Assembly: GCA_012295275.1 (NCBI GenBank)
Contig: CM022671.1
Location: forward strand, 112,501 to 165,000
Origin: Chrysomallon squamiferum
Lineage: Eukaryota; Mollusca; Gastropoda; Neomphalida; Peltospiridae
DNA: 52,500 nt
Direction of reading: 5' to 3'
Shown here: one piece after another, positions 12,317-34,017 of the stretch
How the letters are laid out: each line of letters starts with the position of its first letter
Position numbering within the stretch: position 1 is the stretch's first letter
Notes under the pieces: model-generated
Databases searched by the model: none
What the model saw: the letters and a program-made list of their open reading frames with translations, nothing else
What the model was told of the DNA's origin: nothing
Position numbers and translations under genes: made by a program

Positions 12317-14019
12317 CATCATCATTATCAACATTGTTGTTGTTCTTTTTCATTCTTCTTCTTCTTATTATTTTTATTATAATTATTATGACAATATTTT
12401 TGTTTTTATCAATAACCGAAACAACAACAACAACAAAGAGAAAACAACAACAAAAACAATCAGACACTGTAATCCATATGTTGTCAGTAAGATGTCAGAA
12501 TTTTTTTATATTCTGAAAATTGATTTTACACAACAGTTGTCATATTGCAAGTTGTGATATCAAATCTACATAAAAGAAACAGTATCCGAATTTTAATTAA
12601 ATCTGTTATTTTACGATTCGGTAGATTCAATGGGAACAACAACAAATGTATTAAGACTTTTTTTAAATTTGCTTTTTATTACACCTACTGGTAATGAACT
12701 AATTAATATAAAATGTTTTTATTGATTAATTTGCATTATACATTATTTTTATTATGATAGTATTATATAAATAGTCTGCACATTATAGAGAAGTGAAAAA
12801 TAAACATGGCATCTAGAAACAGTGGTTTTCTACAAGGTGTCGTTTCATCATGTGATAACAGTGTCACTTTGTTAACCAGGAAATTATATATGTATGTGTA
12901 TGTATGTATATTACAAAGTAGTATATGCGCATATACACACACATAAACACACACATAAACACACACATTCACACACACATTCACACATACATTCACACAA
13001 ATATATATATACATACACTCATATATACAAACGCAAACATCGATATATTCTATGTAAGCACGAAATACCAGTGTATAATTATTAGACAGGTATCTCTAGC
13101 AATAAACTATTGTGCTTACGGTAATACAAAATAAAACATTTGATATGAAGGAAGGAAGTGTAAGAGACAATGATAAAACAGGAAGCCCTTGAGTCGTGTG
13201 CATAACTTTGCAGACAAATGAACAAACAGATCAAAGAAGAACGCCATATCTACCTATTTTAAAATTACCATTTGTTAGATACAACATATATTTTATTTGA
13301 GCAGTGTTGTAACTTCACAGAGCAAACTGTCAGGTCTATTCATTTCGGTTTTAAATAAAAGTAAAATTACCGCGACTTTGGCGTACATTTTACTTATATA
13401 AATCACGCTGTGAGCACTGGCTGTCACGACCTAACTCATAAAGGGTTAAGCTTTATTATTTTTATTATTTTATTTAAAAACAGGTCAAGAAAGATACAGA
13501 AGTCTAACAGCATCTTACTATAGAGGCGCTCATGGCTGCGTTATCATGTATGACGTCACAAGCGAAGTTACTTTTGAAAATGTTCGTACATGGTTCGTAT
13601 TTGTTTTTGTTTTTTAACTTATTATTATTACTGTTTGTTTGTTTGTTTATCTATATGAAAGTGCAGTAGCTGTACACAGGTGCAAGTATTAATTCTACAT
13701 AACAAACAACAACAATTACAAATTAATTTGTTTTAAATCGAAATAAAGGGTCTAAACTGAGTTGTTATGGATTTTATTTTATTTTTCTGTAAATAATAAT
13801 TCCTAAGTGGGACTTCTACAGCTTCCTGTACCTGAGTGTCTGCTATACAGAATCTGCAGACAGGACATTTATAGCTACCAGTAATTCAAGCATAGGATGT
13901 GAAGTAACCAATTGTCACACAGCATTTTATAATTAATAGACATCAATCTTAACAGACTGTGTTTTGATATTTTATAACATATAGTTTGCAGAAAAAGATT
14001 AAAATCCCACCAAGAACGT

Positions 14020-14090
<71 letters not shown>

Positions 14091-14519
14091 ACAAAACACA
14101 CGAGAAGAAACATACATAATATTTCTACAATGTACAAAAGCTTAAAGTCTTTTCACGCTTCAATCTATCGGTGCATTTAACAAAGCATGCAGGTTTAAGA
14201 TACTTGTTTTCCAATACATTGCAGGTTTGATGATCTCGATATCTACGGGTCACAGGGTATGCCAACAATTCTAGTTGGGGCTAAATGTGCGTCAGAAAAC
14301 CGTCAGGTGACTCCAGAACGAGGTGAGAAATTCGCCGAGCACATGAACGTTCCCTTTATGGAAATCGATTCAGAAAAAAACAATAATGTCACGAATTTGC
14401 TGGACTCCATTGTTGATTTGGTGATTGATCGCGTGTCACAGTCAGCTGACCTGCAACAACCAATCTCAGTGTCTCTAAACTCTCCACAGACTCATTCGAA
14501 AAGTTGCTGCAGATGTTGA
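8005..14519 (+). CDS. Rab-like small GTPase A (atypical), complete
   Basis: Three exons, 8005-8218, 13484-13592 and 14225-14519 (TGA), encode 205 aa, a normal Rab length. Splice phases join cleanly: G|GT within DTGG, then TG|G within Trp108. The P-loop is GDYGVGKT (residues 14-21). [11 protein letters not shown] (69 onward) carries the catalytic-Gln equivalent at 73, followed by the Rab-typical SYYRGAHG. The C-terminus is CCRC, a CxC signal for double geranylgeranylation, so membrane association in vesicle traffic is expected. Two features are atypical. The guanine-specificity motif NKxD is A127-K-C-A130, and SAK is S157-E-K. The switch I region (about 33-45) is Cys/Pro-rich ([11 protein letters not shown]) with no recognisable IGVDF motif. 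It is a paralogue of the gene at 23096-24073. The Rab family is clear; no subfamily can be assigned, and nucleotide binding may be altered. Confidence 0.88.
8716..8784. repeat. 35-bp dispersed duplicate joined to a perfect hairpin
   Basis: 8716-8750 is an exact copy of 7041-7075 (TTGTTATGTACAGTACAACT...). It abuts 8751-8782, a perfect 14-bp stem TACACTTTAAATTA with a TTTT loop. A further copy of the stem strand lies at about 8681-8697. Confidence 0.8.
9508..9660. repeat. (CA)n followed by (TGTC)n and T-rich tract
   Basis: Pure CA dinucleotide run of about 45 bp, then TATA, more CA, and TGTC/TCTG tetranucleotides, inside Rab-A intron 1. Confidence 0.9.
9901..10130. mobile_element. fragments resembling hAT-type terminal sequences
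   Basis: CAGGGGCGAATCCAGAACTT at 9900-9919 and GGGGCGTATCCTAAATTT near 10100-10117 resemble the CAGGGGCGGATCC-type ends found on many non-autonomous DNA transposons. They are in direct, not inverted, orientation and no matching far end or target duplication was found, so these are at best truncated copies. Confidence 0.3.
10816..11203. repeat. dispersed repeat copy 1, ending in (GA)n
   Basis: Shares AGTGTTAATCA, ATAATATCACGTGT, AGATGTTATTTTT, TTTGGTTAATCAGCTTACAC and GACCTCTTTATA, then AAAC/AAAG runs, TGGAAATAAACACTCA and a (GA)n tract (11118-11203), in the same order as 25088-25433. Lies in Rab-A intron 1. Confidence 0.8.
11590..11850. repeat. CA/TG-rich and TGTC microsatellites
   Basis: ACACAC run near 11597-11623, TG-rich segment 11715-11760, TGTC run 11752-11770. 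Part of Rab-A intron 1; no exon seen. Confidence 0.75.
12232..12440. repeat. (TTA)n / (CAA)n microsatellite block
   Basis: TTATTA run at 12232-12330 and a CAACAA run near 12420-12440 in Rab-A intron 1. They create spurious homopolymeric reading frames on both strands. Confidence 0.9.
12925..13015. repeat. (CACATA)n imperfect microsatellite
   Basis: ACACACATAAAC/ACACATTC tandem units in Rab-A intron 1. Confidence 0.85.
14020..14095. repeat. (CA)n microsatellite in Rab-A intron 2
   Basis: Nearly pure ACAC run of about 70 bp. Confidence 0.95.
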
Positions 14520-14852
14520 CGACCAAAATAACTTGATGAAATAATTAATCAGTTGATCAGTCAGTCAGACAGTCGATCAGGTCAGTTATGTAACAGATCT
14601 GAAGAACGTTTAAATTTCCATCATAGTAAAAGCGGTCATTATATGTTGTTGATACAATTTGAAAGGATGTGATGAAGTGATTTGTAAAAGGAAAAAACCA
14701 TCATAATAATAGTAATTGGAACTCCCTTTTGAACCATAAAAGTAATTAATACGAATATTGTTGATGCATGTAAGATACAGTACAGTGCCTAAGCAGTGAC
14801 AGACACAGTGCAGTCAGCCTGTCATATTGCAGATCCAAATTCTGAATTTCAG

Positions 14853-14858
14853 AATAAA
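14853..14858 (+). other. candidate polyadenylation signal of Rab-A
   Basis: AATAAA 334 nt after the Rab-A stop codon, in otherwise non-repetitive sequence. Confidence 0.35.
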
Positions 14859-15540
14859 TTATATGACATGGTGATGTTAGATATAATTTTCAAGATATGA
14901 TTTTCACAACAACAACGACATCATCATCATCATCATCATCAACAACAACAACTACAACAACAACAATAATTTTAGAAGAACCAGAAGAAATAGAAAAAAG
15001 GGTTGCTGTCGGTCGGGATAAATTAGGGCTCTGTTTTCACATAATTCTTTTTAAATTCTTTTTATTTTACTTCGGATTATTTAGCGCATGATAAAGTACC
15101 CGAAAATCTAATTTTTTATTATTATTATTTTTTTTTTTTTCATCTAACTATAATATTACAAATACTTAATATAGAAAATTAATGATATCCTTGGCATTTC
15201 GATAAAATGAAGACTGTAACAAAGAGAACGACTTTCAAATGCCTTTGTCAACATTTTCTGCATCTCAATCGTCATGCTTATCGGAAAACAAGTTGCGCAT
15301 TTTATTAGATGTTACCGGTAGATAACATAAACTGTATTCTTCAAAATGTCTTCTTTCACCTTTGATTCCACGTCTGTGTCAAAGATCTTGCTGTGAAGAG
15401 CAAATTACAAATGTGTTCAGAGAAAAGCATTTCTGAGTAATGATCAGTGTTCATAAACATCCCGGTTTTATATTTCACTGTTTTATACTGATACGCATAT
15501 ATAATTTTTATATGCTGTTTTAGGGTACTTGTTCTGAAGG

Positions 15541-15746
15541 TGTGTGTCTGTGTTATGTATGTGTGTGTGTCTATGTGAGTGTGTATGTGTGTGTCTATGT
15601 GAGTGTGTATGTGTGTGTCTATGTGAGTGTGTATGTGTGTGTCTATGTGAGTGTGTATGTGTGTGTCTATGTGAGTGTGTATGTGTGTGTCTATGTGAGT
15701 GTGTATGTGTGTGTCTATGTGAGTGTGTGTGTGTGTGTATGTGTGT

Positions 15747-15837
<91 letters not shown>

Positions 15838-15906
15838 TATGTGTGTGTATATGTGTGTCTATGTGAGTGTGTATGTGAGTGTGTATGTGTGTGTGTGTGT
15901 GTGTCT

Positions 15907-15949
<43 letters not shown>

Positions 15950-16330
15950 TGTCTGTGTGACATGTGTATGTGTGTGTATGTGAGTGTGTATGTGTGTGTC
16001 TATGTGAGTGTGTATGTGAATGTGTGGTTAGATGATGTCTACACACACACATACATTCACGTATATACATACATACATACATACATTATACATACATACA
16101 CACATGCATACATCAATATAAACGTATGTACATAACAGATGTATACATACATAGATACATACATACCTGCTTACATACCTGCATGTCTGCCTACTTATCT
16201 GTCTACATACAAACATATATTCACCTACATACATACATACATAAATACATATATACATACATATGTATATATATACACACATACACAAATACATACATGC
16301 ATACATACGTACACATGTATGTGATAACGT
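15541..16330. repeat. (TG)n and (TACA)n microsatellite block
   Basis: 15541-16025 is TG-rich with a 22-bp TGTGTCTATGTGAGTGTGTA sub-array (about seven units to 15730) and a pure (TG)n core. 16040-16330 switches to the opposite strand sense with TACATACA/CACACA units. The longest reading frames in this region come only from these repeats. Confidence 0.95.
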
Positions 16331-17454
16331 ATCTTTGAATTTATTAAATTTAGTATTCTAGACCGGTGGTTATTTCAAAATAACAATAATAATAGATCTT
16401 CAGTTTACTTAACAGATGACTTTTTTGAAATCTTACAAAAACTGTATTTAATTTATTGTTTTTATACCAGTTTTAATTGTTGTTGTTTCTATTTATTTCA
16501 TTATGTATGATTAACATGTTAACAATGTTGACAGCGGTGATTTTTTGATGTATGTGATAGTTACATTAATTTATTCTCATTCAAAGATTATATTTGATCA
16601 TCATAATCACAACAATCAAAATCATTATCATCAACATCATCATCGCCATCATCACTATCATCACCACCATCATTATCATGATCACCATCATCAACATCAA
16701 TGAAACTTATAATTAAACGTAACAGAACTCACTTAACGGACTCATAATGTGATATGTAAAAGATAACACCTACAGTTACAAATGGATTTTAAGATAAACT
16801 TGGAGACAGAGTACACATATTCTTCATTTCCAACAACAAATGTTACTATAATAAAAAAAAATATAAAATGTAAAATTTTCCATTCCAACCTGTGCTCGAC
16901 AAGATGATTGGTTTACAAAATTCAAACTACAATAGAGTTGATGACATTTGCAAGATTCATTATGATGTTATCAATTGTAATGAATGGTACGGTTAAAAAA
17001 AAAAAAAAAAAAAGAAGCGAAATTTGCTAATTTTATTCGCTGTTTCACTTTCTGAATTTAAAAAAAAAAAAAAAAAAAATATGACGTCTTTGCAAAGTTA
17101 GTTACTATCCTTTTCCATTTAGTTACGTGCTGCAGTTTGTTACAATTTATTTCTAGTTCTAACTTACAGTAACAAATAAAATGCGATTTTGAAATATGTA
17201 ACATATGTTTATGTTTTTGTAAACTGTTATAAAATTAGAATATAATATCAAACTGTTTTGTTTTTCTTTTCACAGTTGTCTGTGTCTTCAAGCTATCATC
17301 TTTCAGTACATGTGACATATTTTCACAATTCAAACTGTCACAACCACATGCATAAATCAGTTCTCTGTGTAAAATGTAACGTTCATGATCTCTGCGTATT
17401 TTTATTCACCTAAATAGTGACATGATATTAAAGTACATTCTAGCCATACTAACA
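16331..17454. other. intergenic spacer, no gene seen
   Basis: AT-rich sequence between the convergent Rab-A and DJ-1/PfpI genes. It holds an imperfect ATC/TCA trinucleotide run at 16595-16700 and two A-runs (16997-17014 and 17060-17079). No coding signal recognised. Confidence 0.5.
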
Positions 17455-18250
17455 CATCTGGTTTATGAAACGATGTCACATCTGTTTTCCTGTCTATGGA
17501 ATTTGGACTTAACCCGTGCTTCATTAATGTGATAGCGAACAACATGCTGGAACGAAGGTGTTTCGTTTAAGCTTGTTTTTGACAGGCCTGTAGTCTAGTT
17601 CTTGAAGATCTGTACGTTAGTTTTTGACATATCTGTAAGCTACTTTTTGAAGGTTTGTACGTTAGTTTTTGACAGATCTGTAAGCTACTTTTTGAAGGTT
17701 TGTACGTTAGTTTTTGACAGATCTCTACGTTAGTTTTTGACATATCTGTAAGCTACTTTTTGAAGGTTTGTACGTTAGTTTTGACAGATCTCTACGTTAG
17801 TTTTTGACAGATCTGTAAGCTACTTTTTGAAGGTTTGTACGTTAGTTTTTGACAGATCTCTACGTTAGTTTTTGACATATCTGTAAGCTACCTTTTGAAG
17901 GTTTATACGTTAGTTTTTGACAGATCTGTAAGCTACTTTTTGAAGGTTTGTACGTTAGTTTTTGACAGATCTCTACGTTAGTTTTTGACAGATCTGTAAG
18001 CTACTTTTTGAAGGTTTGTACGTTAGTTTTTGACAGATCTCTACGTTAGTTTTTGACAGATCTGTAAGCTACTTTTTGAAGGTTTGTACGTTAGTTTTTG
18101 ACAGACCAGTACGCTGGTTTCTACCAATAGACAGTCACATATTACGATATCAACCCAGATACCGTCTTTTCAACATATCTGTCACGAAGCCCTGATTAAG
18201 TGTAAAATGTCATAGAAAACATATACCACATCGTTTCATAAACCAGTTTA
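17455..18250. mobile_element. inverted-repeat unit enclosing a 45-bp tandem array
   Basis: 17458-17476 and 18228-18246 are perfect 19-bp inverted repeats (CTGGTTTATGAAACGATGT). The similarity continues inward, more diverged, for roughly 80-100 bp on each side. Between them lies an array of CTGTAAGCTACTTTTTGAAG... units (about 45 bp) mixed with 23-bp half units, 17570-18110. This structure resembles invertebrate MITEs that carry internal minisatellites; no target duplication was established. Confidence 0.55.
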
Positions 18251-18814
18251 TCAATAAACAACTGACTGATATATTGTATATGCTGTTTTCATCTCATTAC
18301 TCATTTCATTGTTTTTAATTTATTAGGCGCGCATGCGTATAGCGTGTTTGTGATACATTTCCGTGTATTGGAATACGTTATCATAGTCATAGTGACAGTT
18401 CACGAAAAATCTAATATCTTTTACCAAGATTATTAAATAAATTATATTTCTATAGCTTTTGTTATTTTTTCATCCTGCGAACACTTCAGTCATCGTGGAT
18501 TCGCATCAGAATGTTTAAAAATAACAATTTGAAAAAAGAAAACCCGCGTTTTAATATATCTGAATAAATAAGTGTGTAGACAAATAAACAGAGGCACAAC
18601 CTAACTAACTAAACATAATTAAATAGATAAATAATTATATAAATATGTATATGGTTAGTGAGACATATATGTATTAGTGAAAGTATATTTCTATACATAC
18701 ACTCATATACATTTACTTATCTAACTACATATATACATACATTATATATTATATACCTACATTTATATACATACATACACAGAGATATTCTTTTCCGAAC
18801 AGAAAACAAATTAC

Positions 18815-18885
<71 letters not shown>

Positions 18886-19206
18886 GAATATATTGACATA
18901 TGATGATATATAAAAAACATTCACGGTCATGCATATAAGAACAGAAAATACAAAACATATTAATTTATATCAGAAGAGGTGAGAAAATAAAAAATAAAAA
19001 AATCATGTTTCAATTCAGAATTTGAATTTTATTTCTCAAAAAAAAAATTATTATGCTTTAAATCCATGTATATGTCTTTTGATACAATTATTTATTTATT
19101 TATTTATTTTTAAAGTGATGTTTCAAATCCGTATTTAATGAAATAAGTAAATAAATAAATAGTAATAATGAAATAATGAAATAATAATTTTAATATTGAT
19201 TTGATG
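18251..19206. other. intergenic spacer with (AAT)n
   Basis: AT-rich; contains TATACATA-type runs (18700-18780) and a pure (AAT)n at 18818-18883. This is the 3' side of the minus-strand DJ-1/PfpI gene; no other gene seen. Confidence 0.5.
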
Positions 19207-19212
19207 TTTATT
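19207..19212 (-). other. candidate polyadenylation signal of the DJ-1/PfpI gene
   Basis: AATAAA on the minus strand, 55 nt past the TAA stop at 19269-19267. Confidence 0.45.
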
Positions 19213-19266
19213 TATACAAGACATTTTTTATAAATTTTATCTTTCTCTCGATTTATCACAACATTG

Positions 19267-27986
<8,720 letters not shown>

Positions 27987-28808
27987 GTTTTGCTAGTTTC
28001 GATACTTCTGCAACAGATTAAGGGAAATAACTCTTGATTTTGATTGCTGTTTCCTGCCTTCTCTTTTTAATGAAAACAAAAAAATAAAATAAAAATAAAG
28101 AAATAAAATAAAATAAATCTAAGGTGAATTACGGACGTAAAGTTAAAATCAACAATATTAATAATGAACGAATAAACGAATAAATCGATAACCATGGACT
28201 AACAATATTAAATGTAATATTGATGACTAATAGATAATTGAATGAATGTTAACTGTATTGCAACATTTATTATTAATGTTTATTAAATATCAGCTTCGAA
28301 AGACAGAAACCAGCTGAAATCACTGCAAAACCTGCTTTTATTGCTTCGAGTAAGAATCGATTTTTGTATGTTTTCCCCTACCCAGGAAATGACATCAAAG
28401 CCTTTCAAAAACCAGTCGTGGGGAAATGGATAGAACGAGAAATTTTTCACAAAACGAGGAACAAGTTGGAATCGTAATAAAAGTGTAACAACAACAACAA
28501 TGATAATGATGATGATGATGATGATGGTGGTGATGATCATAATGACGATGATATCAAATGGTAACCTGATTCACATATTAAGACCTGATTCACATATCTT
28601 CTGATCTGAATATAATTTTAAAATGTCTAAAAAAAAAAGAAGAAAATAAACAAGAACAAAAAAAAAAAACCCGAAAAACCCCCTAAAACACAAACACATT
28701 TCCGAAATGAATATTTTTAGCTTTCTAGATCGCCGTAGGAAAAACCTTCACAGAATGAGTATATACATAAACAAATTTGTTCTCATTCTTTCACTCTAAC
28801 CTTTTTTC

Positions 28809-28815
<7 letters not shown>
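27987..28815. other. upstream side of the DJ-1/PfpI gene, no gene seen
   Basis: AT-rich. Contains AAATA runs, an ATG/GAT trinucleotide run (28500-28540) and a duplicated CTGATTCACATAT (about 28566 and 28587). The minus-strand promoter should lie at its left end but no element was recognised. Confidence 0.4.

Positions 28816-28893
<78 letters not shown>
28816..28893. repeat. (CT)n microsatellite
   Basis: Pure CT dinucleotide run of about 78 bp. Confidence 0.95.
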
Positions 28894-28899
<6 letters not shown>

Positions 28900-29056
28900 A
28901 TTAAATCGTCCATCATTATAATAAATCAGGCGCTTTATTCAGGGATATAAACGATAAAACTGGACTAATAGGTTTTTCCAGTTCCAGCCAGTATTTATGA
29001 AAGTACAAGAACATTAAAATCTGTGTTTTCCTAAATATGAGTAATTATTAAATGAC

Positions 29057-29138
<82 letters not shown>

Positions 29139-29148
29139 GTAGGTAGAT
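29057..29148. repeat. (GATA)n microsatellite
   Basis: Pure GATA/AGAT run of about 80 bp with a GGTAGGTA tail. Confidence 0.95.
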
Positions 29149-29169
29149 CGTACTCTGGGATTCAGAATT

Positions 29170-29231
29170 TGTTTTCCTATACAACAGACCTTCCTAGCTT
29201 TGTTTTCCTATACAACAGACCTTCCTAGCTT
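29170..29231. repeat. 31-bp tandem duplication
   Basis: TGTTTTCCTATACAACAGAC + CTTCCTAGCTT occurs twice in exact tandem. Confidence 0.95.
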
Positions 29232-29569
29232 GTAGTGCCGTTGTCAGAGAAGGAAACACTAACATAGTGTTATATACAAAGAGAATTGTAACATAAAACC
29301 ATTTCTGACCGGATTTTCCAAAATCCGGCTGCTATATATACACACACACACACATTTTTGTAATATAGAAAAAAGTGTTATATACATTGCTGTAACGTTG
29401 AGAACGACCTTTCATATTAAGTTATTTTGTCATGTTACAATAAATGGAATGAAACAGTTATATTTCCTGTTAACTGTTTAATATCACAAGAAATGTTTCA
29501 ACAACCCATCCTTTGTTTCTTAATGTTTTTCATTTTCTGTATCTTCAAATATCTCCATATTTATATTTA
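29232..29569. other. spacer with a small hairpin, no gene seen
   Basis: Contains CCGGATTTT-CC-AAAATCCGG (29309-29328), a perfect 9-bp stem, and a short CA run. Nothing coding. Confidence 0.5.
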
Positions 29570-29988
29570 TGAATGTATGTGTGTGTGTATGTATTAATGT
29601 ATGAATGTATGTGTGTGTATGTATTTATGTATGTAGGTGTGTGTATGTATTTATGAATGCATGTGTGTGTATGTATTTATGTATGAATGTATGTGTGTGT
29701 ATGTATTTATGAATGTATGTGTGTGTATGTATTTATATATGTATGTGTGTGTATGTATTTATATATGTATGTGTGTGTATGTATTTATATATGTATGTGT
29801 GTGTGTGTGTATTTATATATGTATGTGTGTGTATGTATTTATATATGTATGTGTGTGTATGTATTTATATATGTATGTGTGTGTGTATGTATGTATGTGT
29901 GTGTATGTATTTATGTATGTTTTAATGCGTATATATACGTGTGAGTATTTGTGTATTTATACATCTATGTAATGCAATTTAAACATCC

Positions 29989-30034
<46 letters not shown>

Positions 30035-30040
30035 ATGCAT
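29570..30040. repeat. (GTATTTATGTATGTGTGT)n and (ATCT)n tracts
   Basis: TG/TA-rich units of about 26 bp (GTATGTATTTATATATGTAT + GTGTGT) from 29570 to 29930, and a pure ATCT run at 29990-30034. Confidence 0.9.
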
Positions 30041-30099
30041 GTATGTATATCTGGAGAGTTTAAACTCTAAAATAAAAAAGTAACACACAGTCAGCATTT

Positions 30100-30795
30100 T
30101 ATCAGTGGTGGCAGGTTCAGGCTGTCGAGACTTTGGTTCTTCCTCAAGGCTCTGCCTCTCTCTTAAATTCAACTTCGCACTTTTGCACTGGGCACAGCTG
30201 GATCATTAATGTAGCAAGCATATCAGCAAGAATAGTAGTGAGGACTAAGCATATTTTTCTGCAGGCAGCACGAATCCATATTTTGTCCATTTTCTCTAAA
30301 CAATGCTACTACTAACTTTTGAAGTCCTCTATGAACCACATGATGTGGATTTACCAGGAACTAAAGATTACAGTTTGTAATCAGAAGAGTTGAAATTATC
30401 ATCAATCCTTACATCGACAGTTTTATTTACTGATCCCTATTCAGAGAAAAGCTTTAATAAACAAACAGTTTACAAGTTAGTTACTAGAGATCCTGCCAAA
30501 GTTGAAAGGGGTCAGAACATTTGATTACTAGCATGTGAATCCACTTCTGGCGTGAATACATCCGAAACATCTTTGCCCGTTGCTGTTGATCAGTCGTCTG
30601 AACAAGCCTTGCCGTGCCTCTCTGATGCAGGAAGTTTCACTCGATGTTGCCGGAGTCGCGTAGTGATCCACTACTAAACTGATCCATGGCACATCCACCC
30701 ATTGTTGCTCGAAAAGTCCGCAGTCCGCAGCAGGACTGGGAGAACCTCGTCAACATATCCAACTCGTAACACACACAAGAGTTCTGGCATGACAC
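30100..30795 (+). other. non-repetitive island, possible degenerate retroelement end
   Basis: Locally less AT-rich than its surroundings. From about 30540 one + frame reads Ser/Thr-rich and, after a stop, LLLEKSAVRSRTGRTSSTYP, vaguely like the basic RSxRxRxPPxxY-type tail at the 3' end of LTR-retroelement pol genes. It is interrupted, no reverse-transcriptase or integrase motif is visible, and the satellite begins immediately after. Weak. Confidence 0.2.
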
Positions 30796-32470
30796 CTCAC
30801 GTAAAGTGGCTGACATCAGCGTACATGCTAATCCTACCCTCACGTAAAGTGGCTGACATCAGCGTACATGCTAATCCTACCCTCACGTAAAGTGGCTGTC
30901 TACACTGATCTAACTTGAACCTGACATCAGCTGACATCAATGTACATGCCAATCCTACCCTCAGGTCACGTGGCTGATACACTGATCTAACTTGAAGCTG
31001 ATATCAACGTACATGCTAATCCTACCCTCACGTCACGTGGCTGACATCAACGTACATGCTAATCCTACCCTCACGTCACGTGGCTGCCTATACTGATCTA
31101 ATTTGAAGCTGAATTCAACGTACATGCTAATCCTACCCTCAGGTCACGTGGCTGCCTACACTGATCTAATTTGAAGCTGACATCAATGTACATGCTAATC
31201 CTACCCTCACGTCACGTGGCTGACATCAACGTACAGGCTAATCCTACCCTCACGTCACGTGGCTGCGTGAACTGATCTAATTTGAAGCTGACATCAATGT
31301 ACATGCTAATCCTACCCTCACGTCAAGTGGCTGACATCAACGTACATACTAATCCTACCCTCACGTAAAGTGGCTGACATCAGCGTACATGCTAATCCTA
31401 CCCTCGCGTCAAGTGGCTGACATCAGCGTACATGCTAATCCTACCCTCACATCAAGTGGCTGACATCATCGTACATGCTAATCCTACCCTCACGTCAAGT
31501 GGCTGACATCAGCGTACATGCTAATCCTACCCTCACGTCAAGTGGCTGACATCAACGTACATGCTAATCCTACCCTCACGTCAAGTGGCTGACATCAACG
31601 TACATACTAATCCTACCCTCACGTAAAGTGGCTGACATCAACGTACAGGCTAATCCTACCCTCATGTCAAGTGGCTGACATCAACGTACATGCTAATCCT
31701 ACCCTCACGTCAAGTGGCTGTCTACACTGATCTAACATGAAGCTGACATCAACGTACATGCTAATCCTACCCTCACGTCAAGTGGCTGACATCAACGTAC
31801 ATGCTAATCCTACCCTCACGTCAAGTGGCTGACATCAGAGAACATGCTAATCCTACCCTCATTTCAAGTGGCTGACATCAACGTACATGCTAATCCTACC
31901 CTCACGTCAAGTGGCTGACATCAACGTACATGCTAATCCTACCCTCACGTCAAGTGGCTGACATCAGAGTACATGCTAATCCTACCCTCACGTCAAGTGG
32001 CTGACATCAACGTACATGCTAATCCTACCCTCACGTCAAGTGGCTAACATCAACGTACATGCTAATCCTACCCTCACGTCAAGTGGCTGACATCAACGTA
32101 CATGCTAATCCTACCCTCACGTCAAGTGGCTGACATCAACGTACATGCTAATCCTACCCTCACATCAAGTGGCTGAATTCAATGTACATGCTAATCCTAC
32201 CCCCAGGTCACGTGGCTATCTACACTGATCTAACTTGAAAACTGACATCAGCGTACATGCTAATCCTACCCTCACGTCAAGTGGCTGACATCAACGTACA
32301 TGCTAATCCTACCCTCACGTCAAGTGGCTGACATCAACGTACATGCTAATCCTACCCTCACATCAAGTGGCTGAATTCAACGTACATGCTAATCCTACCC
32401 TCAGGCCACGTGGCTGTCTACACTGATCTAACTTGAAACTGACATCAGCGTACATGCTAATCCTACACTC
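30796..32470. repeat. 43-bp minisatellite array with longer variant monomers
   Basis: Basic monomer GCTGACATCAACGTACATGC + TAATCCTACCCTCACGTCAAGTG. About ten monomers are longer, with CTACACTGATCTAAYTTGAA inserted, mainly in the left half and near the right end. Clean array of about 1.7 kb. Confidence 0.95.
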
Positions 32471-33019
<549 letters not shown>

Positions 33020-33096
33020 TTCTGAAGGTCTTCTGAAGGTCTGTTATATTAACTAGATCGTAATATCATACCTGATATTAACGAAATTAATTCCAA

Positions 33097-33265
33097 TATA
33101 TATATAATGTATGCATATGCATAACTGACTTTTTATTTGGAAACACACACACACACACACTTATATATACATACATACATACATATTTATAATCAAATAA
33201 AATTTCATATTTATAATTATATTTATGTATAGTAGTGCTATACCTTTGTGTGTGTGTGTATGTGT
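33097..33265. mobile_element. partial direct copy of the MITE-like core
   Basis: Repeats the left terminal repeat (ATGCATATGCATAACTGACT...) and the core (ATAATCAAATAAAATTTC... TAGTGCTATACCTTTGTGTG) of 32703-32830 in direct orientation, without the right terminal repeat. Confidence 0.7.
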
Positions 33266-34017
33266 ATATATATAGTTGTACGTGTATTTATTAAATGAAT
33301 GCAACATGACATTTGGCATTCTTGCTGTTCCTCGAGGCATAACGTTGATATGCATGATTAACTCCTTTAATTTTTTATTTTGTATAGCTTTTACACGTTC
33401 CGGTCGCTGCTTTAGGAATTCTGTGTAAAAATATACATAAATGTAATTTACTTGCCTTCGTTTTATCTTTTATGTATTACTTCGGGATACTCTTCATATA
33501 AAATTAATTACTCTCTTTTTTTCTGCTGGGTTGGGTCGTTCCGCTGTATTGGTTCACTAAAGTTTCTCTACTGCTTTGTGTAACACAGCTGCTGACGTTT
33601 CATACAGATGACGCTTAGAATTATTTATATATGAAAAATAAAAATAGAGAAATGAGTTTTGCATTGTGTTGTTTTCTTTGTCATCATAAAGCAATGGCAC
33701 GTACATCGTTTGCTTTTTGCAACCAAGATAAAAAAAATATATATTTCCAGCAAAACATTTAGACTCGATTGTGTCGTGCTTAGCGTGTATTCTGCAGTCA
33801 TGTCCCGGGCCTCAAGGTTAAATCATGAGTGGGTCAGTAATCTGAGCCAGTGTCACTGAAACGCAAGTTGTTCTCTCTGACAACTCTGATATGTTTCTGG
33901 TTTAAGCTAACAGCGTCTATTCAAGGCGTGCACTCACCTCTTCGTGGCTATACAACAAAGCTATTTTATATGATGTGCTGTTTTACATACCACAGTTTAC
34001 TCCTACATAATAATAGT
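33266..34017. other. unique AT-rich spacer, no gene seen
   Basis: No credible reading frame, repeat or RNA gene recognised. Short frames lack family features. Confidence 0.5.

Noticed and set aside
8005-14519. Rab-A as a pseudogene
   Set aside because: All three exons are open, splice sites are canonical and the prenylation motif is intact; motif loss is shared in kind with Rab-B, which favours divergence over decay.
15542-16135. 197-codon open frame (Cys/Val repeats)
   Set aside because: It is translation of the (TG)n microsatellite; other frames are equally open and no domain is present.
28283-28540. 85-codon minus-strand frame upstream of the DJ-1/PfpI gene
   Set aside because: It starts in a trinucleotide run and has no conserved motif; the DJ-1/PfpI start at 27986 already gives a full-length protein.
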